Of a DNA stretch of 33,369 nucleotides, positions 15,074 through 23,546 are shown one piece after another (position 1 is the first letter of the stretch; each line of letters starts with the position of its first letter). The notes under the pieces are model-generated. The model was not told where the DNA came from and made no database searches. It saw only the letters and a list, made by a program, of their open reading frames with translations. Origin of the DNA: Candidatus Chloroploca sp. Khr17 (lineage in GTDB: Bacteria > Chloroflexota > Chloroflexia > Chloroflexales > Chloroflexaceae); assembly GCF_004138165.1 (NCBI RefSeq), contig NZ_RYFF01000054.1, forward strand, positions 1 to 33,369. The letters are read 5' to 3'. A program made the translations under genes and the position numbers.

Positions 15074-16339
15074 ATGCATATTCTGCATCTCAATCAGCTC
15101 TACAATCCTGCCTCGGGTGCCTCGCGCTATTTTCGTGAAATAGGGGCGCGCCTCGTCCGTGAAGGCCATCGTGTGACGCTGCTCAGCACTGATGCCCTGG
15201 ATCTTGAGTATTTCTGGGATGCCCGTTGCCGCCACGTCGAGCCTGGTGTCACCGAGCAGGATGGGATGCGCATCATCCGCTTCCCTGTGCAGCGGATGCC
15301 CGGCCCTTCGCTCGCCTATCAGATCCTCCGTCGGCTGATGGTTGACCTGGGGCGTCTGGGCCAACCCGTTGCCCCGCTCTTGATGCGCCTCGCGACCCTG
15401 ACCCCGCGCCTCCCCGCGCTTGAGCATTTTTTGGCAACGGCCCCCGAACTCGCGGATGTGACGGTGCTGCATACGACGAATATTACGCTCGATTTTGCCG
15501 TCATTCCCGCTGCTCGCTGGGCCAGGCAGCGGGGCATACGCCATCTCTGTACCCCGTTTGTGCATCTGGGCGAGCCGGGCAAGCGCCAGATTGTGCAGTA
15601 CTATACGATGCCCCACCAGATCGCGTTGCTGCAAGATTGCGCGGCGGTGGCAACGATGACGACGCTCGAACGTGACGGGCTGATTGGCTATGGTGTGCCC
15701 GCTGCGCAGGTACACGTTGTTGGCGCCGGCATTGATCCTGCCGAGGTCGCTGGTGGCGATGGGGCGGCGTTCCGGGCGCAACATCAGATCAGTGGCCCGA
15801 TGGTCTTGAGTCTGGGGGCTGCGGCCTACGATAAAGGAACCATTCACGTGCTCGAAGCAATGCAGCGCCTCTGGGCCAGTGGTGTCGAGGCAACCTGGGT
15901 GCAGTGCGGGCCGCTCCTTGCCCACTTCGAGCACTATTGCAAGCGCTTGCCCGCCGAGGCCAGGGCACGCATCCGTGTCCTTGGTTATGTCAGCGACGCA
16001 ACGCGCCGCGACGCCCTGGCTGCCGCAACGGTCTATGCGCAACCATCGCGCACCGACAGCTTTGGCATTAGCTACCTCGAAGCGTGGGCCTATGGTGTGC
16101 CCGTTGTTGGCGCACTGGCCGGCGGCGTCCCCGCTGTCATTCGTGATGGCCTCGACGGGTTGCTTGTCCCCTTTGGCGATACCGCTGCGCTCGCTGCGGC
16201 CCTCAAGCGTGTGCTGAACGACCCTGGATATGCTCAGCAACTTGGGCTTGCCGGCCAGACTCGTGTCATGCGCGAGTTCACCTGGGAGGCCGCGTATCAG
16301 CGGATACGCGGCCTCTACGAAGCCTTGCTTCAACGTTGA
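15074..16339 (+). CDS. Family 4 (GT-B) glycosyltransferase
   Basis: A 421-residue glycosyltransferase with the two Rossmann-like halves of the GT-B fold. The N-terminal half begins HILHLNQLYNPASGASRYFR and the acceptor domain runs to about residue 225. The donor half has MVLSLGAAAYDKG, then RTDSFGISYLEAWAYGVPVVG, where the GT4 E-x7-E region binds the nucleotide sugar, and AGGVPAVIRDGLDGLLVPFGD. It should transfer a sugar onto an envelope glycolipid or polysaccharide precursor in the cytosol. It follows dam by 4 nt and is probably co-transcribed with it, an unusual pairing that may be accidental. Donor and acceptor are unknown. Confidence 0.88.
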   Translation: MHILHLNQLYNPASGASRYFREIGARLVREGHRVTLLSTDALDLEYFWDARCRHVEPGVTEQDGMRIIRFPVQRMPGPSLAYQILRRLMVDLGRLGQPVAPLLMRLATLTPRLPALEHFLATAPELADVTVLHTTNITLDFAVIPAARWARQRGIRHLCTPFVHLGEPGKRQIVQYYTMPHQIALLQDCAAVATMTTLERDGLIGYGVPAAQVHVVGAGIDPAEVAGGDGAAFRAQHQISGPMVLSLGAAAYDKGTIHVLEAMQRLWASGVEATWVQCGPLLAHFEHYCKRLPAEARARIRVLGYVSDATRRDALAAATVYAQPSRTDSFGISYLEAWAYGVPVVGALAGGVPAVIRDGLDGLLVPFGDTAALAAALKRVLNDPGYAQQLGLAGQTRVMREFTWEAAYQRIRGLYEALLQR

Positions 16340-16347
16340 GGGCGCAC

Positions 16348-18291
16348 CTAACGATTAAGCAGCGGCAGATACACCCTCCACTCATCATCTGGGATGGTTG
16401 TGCCTGTAATGTCAATCGTATGCGTCGCAGTCACTTCACTCAATTCGTTGGTAACATTGACGCCGATCGTCTTGGTGCCACTGGTGGGCCAGCTATACGT
16501 AACAGTAACCGTCGAACTTGCCGTGACGAGGGTAACGGGTTCAGCTACATCAGTGACTGTGGCCGTATAGGTATAGGGTGCCGTCGCCCCCAGCGGCGCA
16601 ACATCAAAAACAAACGTATAGGTCATCCCGGCGGTGCCTGTGACTGGCCCGGTGATGCTGAGTTCGCTCAACGGCAGATAGAGCTTTGAGACCTGCGTTG
16701 TCGTGCCACTCAGATAGTTGCCAATCACCCCAGCAGATTGCGTGGTACTGCTCGTACGAAGGCCCACGCCTGGTTGTAGAGGTGCGCTCAGCGTGACCGT
16801 GAAAGCCCCGGTGGCATCCGCAAGCGCCTCACCAAGATAGCTCAGTGTTTCGGCAATCTCGTCGCCATTATCGCTGTAGAGATCGATCAAACATCCGGGA
16901 CAGGGACTATTGAGCCCACTGCTTCCCCGTACGGTGGTTCCATCAATGGACGTAACGCGGGCCGGCTGGAAGGTGCGCAGCACTGCGGGTATCCCAGGCC
17001 CAAAAGCATAGACCCGCCCGGGGCCGCGTTCGATCAGATTGCGTCGCACCGTGATTTGCCCAAAGGTAGGCGAAGTATCGCTCGCAAGGATAGCAGTCGA
17101 CTCATCATCCTCAAACCCAGCACGACTACCTGTAATCAGATTATCAACGATCTGCGTATTGCTCCCCGAAACCTTAATTCCTTGCCCACAAACGCCAACG
17201 GGAGCACCTGCGCTGTCAATGCCAATCACATTGTCACGCACCTCGTGGCCGCTGCCAAAGATCTCAATCGCGATAGGCGGCGTATCGTTGAGCGACTGAA
17301 TGATATGCAACCCGGCAATGCGATTGCCAATGAGCCGATTGTTGCTGCCACTCAAGGCAATGCCCCAGCCACCGTACCAATTTTGCGGATCAAGGCTGAG
17401 CGAACGGAGACACTGCGCCGCCGCAGGGACAGCAGGCACCGTACCATCTGCTCGTGTGCCAATCAAATTATTCTGAATCGTATTGTTTGTGCGACTCCCA
17501 TCAATGCTGATGGCACGGGCAAACGCCCCAGCAATGATGTTATTCTGGACGAGATTGTCATTAGAGGCAATGAAAATACCGCCCCCAGCCATCCGACTCG
17601 GTTGGGCCGGTGTCCGAAAAACGATGGAGGTACCATCATCGCTCAGACCCATCCAGATCTGTTCGACCGTATTGCCATTCTCTTTCAGAAAGATCGCACC
17701 GCCACCCTTAAACGCTAAATTGCGGATCGTATTGCCGGTACTTTCGACCTCCAGGCTCTGGTCATTCGTCGCAAGAATGATCGGCGGGCCATCAGTCCGT
17801 CCACCTGGCTGCGTTGCCCCATCAATCGTTACATCACCGGTCTTATCAAGAATTGACTGCGTTCTCAATGTAGGCAGTGCCGCATCAATTGGCAACGTCC
17901 ATGTACCACTGACTTCTCGATCCTTATTCGGATCATCATCAGCCAGATTGAAGTGAATTTCGATCGGGCGATCAGCCGGCGGGCGGGCTGCAGCCTCAAG
18001 GATCGCACGGCGCAAGGTACACCCATCGGTTGCGGGCACAAAAATAGCCCCGGAGGTGTAGGTACATGTCTTGCGCATACTGCTACTATCGAGGTCAGCA
18101 CTCGTATCAACCACGATCACCGTTGTAGCCTGGCTAAGTCTGCCGGCAGCCTCTTGACGTTCCAGTGCAGGCGATTGGGCCTGGGAAGGGGTACGCGCAA
18201 TGAAGCCAAACACGAACACAACAACCGTGATCAACGTAACCCACAGCGAACGACGACCAGTTCGATCCTCTGGATACTGCATCTGGGACAC
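16348..18291 (-). CDS. Secreted right-handed parallel beta-helix protein with PKD-like tail
   Basis: A 647-residue exported protein. An N-terminal membrane/signal segment (about residues 15-40) precedes a CSLREA-like start (CTLRRAILEA) and a long run of beta-helix coils with repeated N-rich turns (NDNLVQNNIIAGAF, NNTIQNNLIGTRADG, NNRLIGNRIAGL, HEVRDNVIGIDSAG, TQIVDNLITGSR). The C-terminal part is a PKD/Ig-like domain rich in Thr and Val and ends in WRVYLPLLNR. Such helices bind or cleave polysaccharide or form surface adhesins; no catalytic residues could be picked. The terminal YLPL motif is seen on many secreted Chloroflexota proteins and may be a sorting tag (inference). GTG 18291 has AAAGGAG 8 nt upstream. 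Confidence 0.82.
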   Translation of the reverse strand: MSQMQYPEDRTGRRSLWVTLITVVVFVFGFIARTPSQAQSPALERQEAAGRLSQATTVIVVDTSADLDSSSMRKTCTYTSGAIFVPATDGCTLRRAILEAAARPPADRPIEIHFNLADDDPNKDREVSGTWTLPIDAALPTLRTQSILDKTGDVTIDGATQPGGRTDGPPIILATNDQSLEVESTGNTIRNLAFKGGGAIFLKENGNTVEQIWMGLSDDGTSIVFRTPAQPSRMAGGGIFIASNDNLVQNNIIAGAFARAISIDGSRTNNTIQNNLIGTRADGTVPAVPAAAQCLRSLSLDPQNWYGGWGIALSGSNNRLIGNRIAGLHIIQSLNDTPPIAIEIFGSGHEVRDNVIGIDSAGAPVGVCGQGIKVSGSNTQIVDNLITGSRAGFEDDESTAILASDTSPTFGQITVRRNLIERGPGRVYAFGPGIPAVLRTFQPARVTSIDGTTVRGSSGLNSPCPGCLIDLYSDNGDEIAETLSYLGEALADATGAFTVTLSAPLQPGVGLRTSSTTQSAGVIGNYLSGTTTQVSKLYLPLSELSITGPVTGTAGMTYTFVFDVAPLGATAPYTYTATVTDVAEPVTLVTASSTVTVTYSWPTSGTKTIGVNVTNELSEVTATHTIDITGTTIPDDEWRVYLPLLNR

Positions 18292-18371
18292 TCTTTCATC
18301 TCCTTTGCCTTTACAGGGAACTTATGGCCATGCCTATAGGGGGGTAAGATTTCAGAGTTGGTGTATCTGAC

Positions 18372-18434
18372 CCTGGGAGCGAGGGCATCTCGCCCTCGAA
18401 CGTATGACGAGGGCGAGATGCCCTCGCTTCCAGG
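18372..18434. repeat. 27-bp inverted repeat with self-folding arms
   Basis: Arms 18372-18398 and 18408-18434 are reverse complements with one mismatch and a 9-nt loop. Each arm also folds on itself (CGAGGGC / GCCCTCG), so either one long stem or two short hairpins can form. It sits between the HD gene and the beta-helix gene. Confidence 0.75.
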
Positions 18435-18476
18435 AGAAAGGGTGAAAGCTACCTCTACCGGGCACATAAAGTGGGC

Positions 18477-18500
18477 GGTAGGGCCTGCTGTGGCCCTACC
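18477..18500 (-). terminator. Hairpin starting at the HD-gene stop codon
   Basis: GGTAGGGCC (18477-18485) and GGCCCTACC (18492-18500) form a 9-bp stem with a 6-nt loop. Read on the minus strand, the stem includes the TAG stop of the HD gene; a weak T-rich stretch follows. Confidence 0.5.
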
Positions 18501-19182
18501 GAGCATCAACCTGAGGTTGCGGCAACGCAACCCCCAATTCTTCACTCAGTTGTTGGAGGAACTGGGTAAGGAAGACCGTGCGGCGTTCGGCTTCAGCTTT
18601 GCCGGCCGCAGTTGTCATTGTTGCGGCGAGACCGAGCAGTTTGGTGTAGAAATGATCAACGGCTGAAAGCGTATCATCCGCAGGGCGTTGGGTAGGGAAT
18701 GGTTCGGCAGGATCGTAGAGTGGGCGTCCAAGCTGCCCGTTGAGCATCAGACAGCGGGCGAGACCAATGGCACCAAGGGCATCAAGGCGATCAGCATCCT
18801 GAACGACCCTGGCTTCAATGGTCAGCGGGGCAATGTTTGCGGTGAAGCTGTGAGCCATGATCGCATGGGCAATCGCGGGAATACGAAAAGGTGGATAGCC
18901 TGACCAAGTCAGGAACGAACTGGCTGCTGTTGCGGCCATCGTTGAAGCAAAGGGGCGTTGGAGCGAATCTTTGGGCACACTGACACAATCGTGCAACCAG
19001 GCTGCGGGCAAAACGACCGTAAGATCAGCATTTTCGGCAACGGCAAGGCGGCGTGCATTGGCGACCACCCGCCTGAGGTGTTCACGATTATGGGCAGCAT
19101 CATGCTCTGCTTCGCGTGAGTCAAGAAAAGCGATAAACCGTGGTTCCCAGAAAGTTTCATCAATCATAAACTCTTGACCCAT
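18496..19182 (-). CDS. HD-domain metal-dependent phosphohydrolase
   Basis: A 228-residue HD-superfamily protein resembling the YedJ type. Metal ligands are visible as the N-terminal His in the AAHNREHLRRVV helix, the His-Asp doublet in AAWLHDC (His64, Asp65), His in AIMAHSF and Asp in VVQDADRLDALG. The family cleaves phosphate from nucleotides or related substrates; the natural substrate is not known. ATG 19182 is chosen because it lies 2 nt after the stop of the OleA-like gene; an in-frame TTG at 19212 overlaps that gene and has no better ribosome-binding site. It is probably co-transcribed with the OleA-like gene and ends in a hairpin that overlaps its stop codon. Confidence 0.87.
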   Translation of the reverse strand: MGQEFMIDETFWEPRFIAFLDSREAEHDAAHNREHLRRVVANARRLAVAENADLTVVLPAAWLHDCVSVPKDSLQRPFASTMAATAASSFLTWSGYPPFRIPAIAHAIMAHSFTANIAPLTIEARVVQDADRLDALGAIGLARCLMLNGQLGRPLYDPAEPFPTQRPADDTLSAVDHFYTKLLGLAATMTTAAGKAEAERRTVFLTQFLQQLSEELGVALPQPQVDAR

Positions 19183-19184
19183 AC

Positions 19185-20204
19185 TTACCAGGTAACACTC
19201 ATCATCGAACAATTAATCCCAGAGCCGATTCCGAGCAAACCGACGTGATCGCCAGCTTTGATCCGGCCTGCCTCGGCAGCTTGCGCCAGACTGATCGGAA
19301 GTGCTGCAGGCCCGATGTTGCCCAGCACCTGGAAATTCAAGGCAAGCTTCGCCGGCGTCAAGCCAAGGGCTTCGCTGACGGCGGCCATATGCCGTCCGCT
19401 GACCTGGTGGGGAGCATAGAGCGCAATCTGCTCATCAGACCAGTTGGGCAATCGCTCTTGGGCGCGTGCCCACGTCTCGGTGGCAAGCTTGACCCCGGCT
19501 ACCAGCAGGGCGCTGGCATCGGTCTTCATATAATCAGGATTGCCAATGCAGAGCTCGTTGTGTTCGGTGGCTGCCAGTGAGACCAGGCCATTGAGCCGGT
19601 GTGGCGAGCGGGCGACGCTGCGATGCGCAAGCAACATTGCTGCTGCGCCAGAGCCAAGGGTCAACGCTGCAAAGTTATCGCGGAACTCGATCGCGCTTGT
19701 CTCAGGGCGCTTCAAGCGCTCGAGCGTTGCCGTCACAATCTCTTGCGAGCCTTCACCATTGACGATCAGGGCATACTCGATCTCCCCCAGCTCGATCATC
19801 ATTGCCGCGACGTGCATCCCATTCAAAAAGCCCAGGCAGGCATTGCGCAGATCGTAGTTGATCGCCTTTGGTGCCAGGCCGAGACTGCGATGGACAAAGC
19901 ATGCCGTTGAAGGTTCGAGAAAATCCTGACAGACCGAGGTGTTGAGCAAGAGCCCGATCCGGCCTGGATCAACCTCGGCAGCCGCCAGCACTTTGGCGCC
20001 GGCCAGCGTTGCCGTGGCACTGGGGCGGGTACCGGCCTCCCAGAAGCGACGTTCCTGAATCCCCGAGAGTTGCTCTAGACGGCCCTTTGGTACCCCAAGG
20101 CGCTCCATGGTCTCACTGATCTGATCTTCAAGCCAGGCCGAACTGATCCGGTGCGGGGCCAACTCATAACCCAGCGCCTCGATGGCGACATTCTGAAAGA
20201 GCAC
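19185..20204 (-). CDS. oleA: OleA-type thiolase (3-oxoacyl-ACP synthase III-like)
   Basis: A 339-residue thiolase-fold enzyme closer to OleA than to FabH. OleA joins two fatty acyl-CoAs head-to-head to a beta-keto acid, the first step of long-chain olefin synthesis. It has the catalytic Cys123 (NACLGFLNGM), His266 (APHQVSGRH) and Asn296 (LGNIGPAALP). Glu97 in LEPSTA lies exactly 26 residues before the Cys, the same spacing as the OleA-specific Glu117/Cys143 of Xanthomonas, from memory. VLFQNVAIEAL at the start and LLGIGSGINCSM at the end also match. GTG 20204 has GGGAGG 6 nt upstream and gives the usual family length; the frame is open to 20288. No oleB, oleC or oleD is in the window, so its pathway partners lie elsewhere or it serves another acyl condensation. 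Confidence 0.82.
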   Translation of the reverse strand: MLFQNVAIEALGYELAPHRISSAWLEDQISETMERLGVPKGRLEQLSGIQERRFWEAGTRPSATATLAGAKVLAAAEVDPGRIGLLLNTSVCQDFLEPSTACFVHRSLGLAPKAINYDLRNACLGFLNGMHVAAMMIELGEIEYALIVNGEGSQEIVTATLERLKRPETSAIEFRDNFAALTLGSGAAAMLLAHRSVARSPHRLNGLVSLAATEHNELCIGNPDYMKTDASALLVAGVKLATETWARAQERLPNWSDEQIALYAPHQVSGRHMAAVSEALGLTPAKLALNFQVLGNIGPAALPISLAQAAEAGRIKAGDHVGLLGIGSGINCSMMSVTW

Positions 20205-20293
20205 GCCAGACCTCCCGATTTGCAAAAGGAACCTTTCCTGGGGTATCGTACCACATTTCTTGTGGGCAGGATGACACTGGCATCGCAAATCTA

Positions 20294-20302
20294 TGCTATC
20301 CT
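20294..20302 (+). promoter_or_regulatory. Possible extended -10 promoter for the exopolysaccharide operon
   Basis: TGC-TATCCT, 78 nt before the first glycosyltransferase ATG and divergent from the OleA-like gene. No good -35 is seen. Confidence 0.4.
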
Positions 20303-20379
20303 ATGGTAGATTAACCGGCGTGCAAACTGCCGGGCTGCGGGCCGCGTTCGCCTGTAGGCAGGCTTGGTGATACTGAATT

Positions 20380-21495
20380 ATGCGCGTCGCGATCATTCAC
20401 GATTATCTGAATCAGTACGGTGGTGCCGAGCGGGTCCTCGAGGCCCTCTGCGAATTGTTCCCTGGTGCGCCTGTCTATACCTCGATCTATGATGCCGAGG
20501 CGATGCCAGGCCACTATCGTACCTGGGATATTCGTACCTCGTTTATGCAACGCCTCCCGGGTTGGCGCAAGCACTTTCGCCGTTACTTCTTGCTCTATCC
20601 AACCGCCTTCGAGAGCTTTGACTTTAGTGAGTATGACCTGTTGATCTCGAGCAGCAGTGCCTATGCCAAAGGGGTCATGCCCCGGCCTGGGGCATTGCAT
20701 ATCTGCTATTGCCATACGCCGATGCGTTTTGCGTGGCGAACACGTGAGTACATCGAGCGTGAAGAGATTACCGGGTTGCAACGGGTGCTGTTGCCGATCG
20801 GCCTGACCTATGTTAGACTCTGGGATGTCATTACGGCGAATCGCGTCGATCGGTTTGTCGCTAATTCATATGAGGTGGCCGGACGCATTGCGCGCTATTA
20901 CGGTCGTTCCTCGCAGGTGATCGCCCCGCCTGTGGATCTGCCTCCGTACGAGCCACAGCCTACGGGTGATTTCTATCTAGCCGGTGGTCGGCTTATTCCG
21001 TATAAGCGGATCGAGTTGATTATCGAGGCGTTCACGAAATTGCGCCTGCCGCTCAAGGTTTTTGGCGATGGCCGCGACCGTCAGCGCCTCCAACAACTTG
21101 CTGGCCCAAATATCGAGTTTCTTGGCTGGGTGGATGAAGGAACTCGCTGCGATCTCTTTGCGCGCTGCCGTGCGTTTATCTTTCCCGGTGAAGAGGATTT
21201 TGGCATTACGCCGCTCGAAGCAATGGCTGCCGGGCGCCCGGTGATTGCCTATGGTGCCGGTGGTGCGCTCGAAACCGTTATTGATGGCGTGACCGGGCGC
21301 TTTTTTCATCAGCAGACGGCGGCTGCAGTCGCGGCAGCAGTTGCAGCTTCACACGCAGACTGGTATGATCACGCTGCGATCCGCCGTCACGCCGAGCAGT
21401 ATCGGCGCGATCTCTTTCTTAGCCGGATGCGCACGCTGATTGATGAGACGCTGCAAGACCATCAACAGCAGCGCCTCCCACACGTTCGTTCGTAA
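20380..21495 (+). CDS. Family 4 glycosyltransferase, exopolysaccharide operon
   Basis: A 371-residue GT-B glycosyltransferase. The N-terminal half starts RVAIIHDYLNQYGGAERVLE, typical of mannosyl/galactosyl-transferases acting on undecaprenyl-linked precursors, with CYCHTPMRFAWR in the acceptor domain. The donor half has DFYLAGGRLIPYKRIELIIE, VFGDGRDRQRLQ and the E-x7-E region in GEEDFGITPLEAMAAGRPVIAYGAGGA. It likely adds a hexose, possibly mannose, to the repeat unit on the cytosolic face of the membrane. It is the first of five tightly spaced genes (4-15 nt gaps) for a polysaccharide synthesis and export-control system. The Shine-Dalgarno is weak. Confidence 0.88.
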   Translation: MRVAIIHDYLNQYGGAERVLEALCELFPGAPVYTSIYDAEAMPGHYRTWDIRTSFMQRLPGWRKHFRRYFLLYPTAFESFDFSEYDLLISSSSAYAKGVMPRPGALHICYCHTPMRFAWRTREYIEREEITGLQRVLLPIGLTYVRLWDVITANRVDRFVANSYEVAGRIARYYGRSSQVIAPPVDLPPYEPQPTGDFYLAGGRLIPYKRIELIIEAFTKLRLPLKVFGDGRDRQRLQQLAGPNIEFLGWVDEGTRCDLFARCRAFIFPGEEDFGITPLEAMAAGRPVIAYGAGGALETVIDGVTGRFFHQQTAAAVAAAVAASHADWYDHAAIRRHAEQYRRDLFLSRMRTLIDETLQDHQQQRLPHVRS

Positions 21496-21499
21496 GCCT

Positions 21500-22189
21500 A
21501 TGCTTCTTCGTGAATACATTGCGCTGCTGCTCCGTTATTGGCCAGTGCTGGTTGTTTTGCCATTGCTGACGGCTGGTCTGAGTACGCTGACGCTGCTCGG
21601 GCGTACCCCGGTCTTCCAGACAACGGTGCGTTTGATGGTGACCCAGGCTCCTGAACCTGATCCTGAGTTGCCGCTGCCGCCCCTTGATGTCGGTACGACT
21701 TGGCTCACAACGGCGTATATCCTTGATGACCTGCCCGCTGTGATCTCCAGCGCGCTCTTTGCTACCGATGTCCAGGCCGCGATGGCCGCCCAGGGCTATG
21801 CCCTTGAGGTGCCTGCGATCCAGGGCGGTTTGCGTGTCGAGACGACCCATCGCTCGGTGCTGCTTAGCGCAACGGCCGCAACCCCCGAACTGGCTGTTGC
21901 GATGGCGCAGGCGGCTGTGACGAGTCTCCGTGAGGGGGGGTTGGTCTACTGGGGCCGCGATCCCGCCGGTGGGTTGCAGGTGCAGGTGATTGATCCCCCG
22001 GGGGCCGCCGCTTCGTCGCAGAGCCTCACCGGGCTTGTGCGTGAAGTGGGCCTGCGGGTTGCCCTGGCACTTGTCGCGGCGGTGGGCATTGCCCTTGGCC
22101 TTGCGTATCTTGATGATCGAATCTATCATGCACGTCAGGCTGAACGATGGACGGGCGCACCTGTGCTTGCCGTGATTCCTAAAGAATAA
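21500..22189 (+). CDS. Wzz-like polysaccharide chain-length protein (first copy)
   Basis: A 229-residue membrane protein with a helix near the N-terminus (about residues 11-30, LLLRYWPVLVVLPLLTAGLS) and another near the C-terminus (about 185-205, VALALVAAVGIALGLAYLDD), separated by an extracytoplasmic domain. This is the topology of Wzz/CapA-type polysaccharide co-polymerases that set chain length and, in the Gram-positive form, activate a separate tyrosine kinase. The ATG at 21500 starts the family-like MLLREYIALL; the frame is open to 21440 but those codons lie inside the glycosyltransferase gene. It has a Pro-rich loop (PEPDPELPLPPLD) and is followed by a second similar protein. Confidence 0.78.
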   Translation: MLLREYIALLLRYWPVLVVLPLLTAGLSTLTLLGRTPVFQTTVRLMVTQAPEPDPELPLPPLDVGTTWLTTAYILDDLPAVISSALFATDVQAAMAAQGYALEVPAIQGGLRVETTHRSVLLSATAATPELAVAMAQAAVTSLREGGLVYWGRDPAGGLQVQVIDPPGAAASSQSLTGLVREVGLRVALALVAAVGIALGLAYLDDRIYHARQAERWTGAPVLAVIPKE

Positions 22190-22200
22190 GTGAGGGTGCG

Positions 22201-22854
22201 ATGCAGTTACGTGATTATGGGCTTGTGCTCGCGAAACGCTGGTGGGTGGTTGTGCTGACCCTCGTCGCTGCGGCAGTGGCGGCGTATGGCGTCAGCAAGC
22301 TGATCCCTCAGACGTTTCGCTCGCAGGCGGTCTATCTGGCCCTGGCCAACCAGGCTGATAATGGCCTGAATATTGTGCTCCGTAATTCGATGAATAGCTA
22401 CCGCGAATTGGTGATGCAGCCCGATGTGCTCGACCAGATTAGCCAGGAGATTGGCCTGGATATTAGCGGTGAACGCTGGATGCGCGATGTCAATATCCAG
22501 CCTCGGCCTGATGAGCAGAAGATTATTATTGAGGTGGACGCACCAACCCTCGCTCAGTCGATGGCAATGGCCGATGCCGTGGGCAATCGCCTCGTTGCGG
22601 AAGTGAACCGCATTAATGCGACGCTCGAGGGCACCGCCCGGATCAATGTGCAACGTATTCAGCAGGCCCGCCTGACCGCTATTCAACCCAATACACGGAT
22701 CAATGTGCTTGCTGGGGCGCTGCTTGGCCTGATGCTTGGGGTGTTGCTGGCCTATGTGCTTGAGTATCTTGATGATACGCTTAAGAGTAGTAGCGATGTT
22801 GAGCGTTTTGTTGGCTTGACGACTTTGGGCGCGATTCCTACCGTTGAGCCATAA
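22201..22854 (+). CDS. Wzz-like polysaccharide chain-length protein / kinase activator (second copy)
   Basis: A 217-residue protein with the Wzz fold: N-terminal MQLRDYGLVLAKRWWVVVLT (first helix about residues 14-31), a periplasm-side domain with FRSQAVYLALANQ and ERWMRDVNIQPR, and a C-terminal helix (about 163-185, VLAGALLGLMLGVLLAYVLE) followed by YLDDTLKSSSDVERFVGLTTLGAIP. This last cytosolic stretch is the typical activator tail that docks on the BY-kinase, so this copy is the more likely kinase partner. GAGGG precedes the ATG. The gap to the first copy is 11 nt and to the kinase gene 15 nt. Confidence 0.87.
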   Translation: MQLRDYGLVLAKRWWVVVLTLVAAAVAAYGVSKLIPQTFRSQAVYLALANQADNGLNIVLRNSMNSYRELVMQPDVLDQISQEIGLDISGERWMRDVNIQPRPDEQKIIIEVDAPTLAQSMAMADAVGNRLVAEVNRINATLEGTARINVQRIQQARLTAIQPNTRINVLAGALLGLMLGVLLAYVLEYLDDTLKSSSDVERFVGLTTLGAIPTVEP

Positions 22855-22869
22855 AACGAGGAGATAGCT

Positions 22870-23538
22870 GTGGGTGCCAATGGTTCTTCGCCCGAGACGA
22901 CGCTGATTACGCTGCGCGACCCTGGCTCGCCTGCGGCAGAGGCGTTTCGTACCCTGCGTACCAATCTGCTTTTTTCGAGCCTTGACCGGCCTCTCCATAC
23001 GCTGTTGGTCACCAGTACGGCCCCTGATGAAGGCAAGAGTACGACCCTGGCGAATCTGGCCGTCACGATGGCTCAAGCCGAACAGCGGGTGCTGATCGTT
23101 GATTGCGACCTGCGCCGCCCCAGTTTGCATACGATCTTTGGGCTGCCCAATGAGCGCGGCCTCACTAGTGCCGTGCTTGCGCAGGACGATGGCCCCCTGC
23201 CCATCCAGCCGACGAGTGTCCCCGGTCTCCATGTGCTGACCAGTGGCCCGTTGCCCCCGCGTCCCGCCGATCTGCTTGGCTCACGCCGTATGGGCGCCCT
23301 GATCGAGCGGATGCGCTCTGAGGCCGAGATTGTGCTTTTTGATACGCCCCCGGTCGTGGCTGTTACCGATGCTGCTACGCTGGCCTCTCGCGTTGATGGG
23401 GTGCTGCTTGTGCTCCATGCTGGGCAGACCCGCCGCGACCGTGCCCGTGAGGCGCGCCGTCTGCTCGAACAGGTCAAGGCCAATATCGTTGGGGTGGTGC
23501 TCAATGGGGCGAAGGTTGAGCGCGGTTATACGTATTAG
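22870..23538 (+). CDS. BY-family tyrosine kinase, CapB/Wzc-C-like
   Basis: A 222-residue cytosolic P-loop kinase. Walker A is APDEGKSTT (51-59), Walker A' is VLIVDCDLRRP (74-84) and Walker B is IVLFDTPP (154-161); PAAEAFRTLRTNLLFS upstream is the oligomerisation motif of the family. It phosphorylates its own C-terminal tyrosines to cycle polysaccharide polymerisation. The C-terminus is short, ERGYTY, with only two tyrosines, so the usual Tyr cluster is minimal. The membrane activator is a separate protein, as in Firmicutes CapA/CapB. GTG start with GAGGAG upstream. The likely opposing phosphatase is the next gene. Confidence 0.9.
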   Translation: MGANGSSPETTLITLRDPGSPAAEAFRTLRTNLLFSSLDRPLHTLLVTSTAPDEGKSTTLANLAVTMAQAEQRVLIVDCDLRRPSLHTIFGLPNERGLTSAVLAQDDGPLPIQPTSVPGLHVLTSGPLPPRPADLLGSRRMGALIERMRSEAEIVLFDTPPVVAVTDAATLASRVDGVLLVLHAGQTRRDRAREARRLLEQVKANIVGVVLNGAKVERGYTY

Positions 23539-23546
23539 GGGAGCAT

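Noticed and set aside
14945-16333. Long minus-strand open frame (462 codons) opposite the GT4 gene
   Set aside because: It is the antisense shadow of a well-recognised glycosyltransferase in GC-rich DNA; its translation shows no domain.
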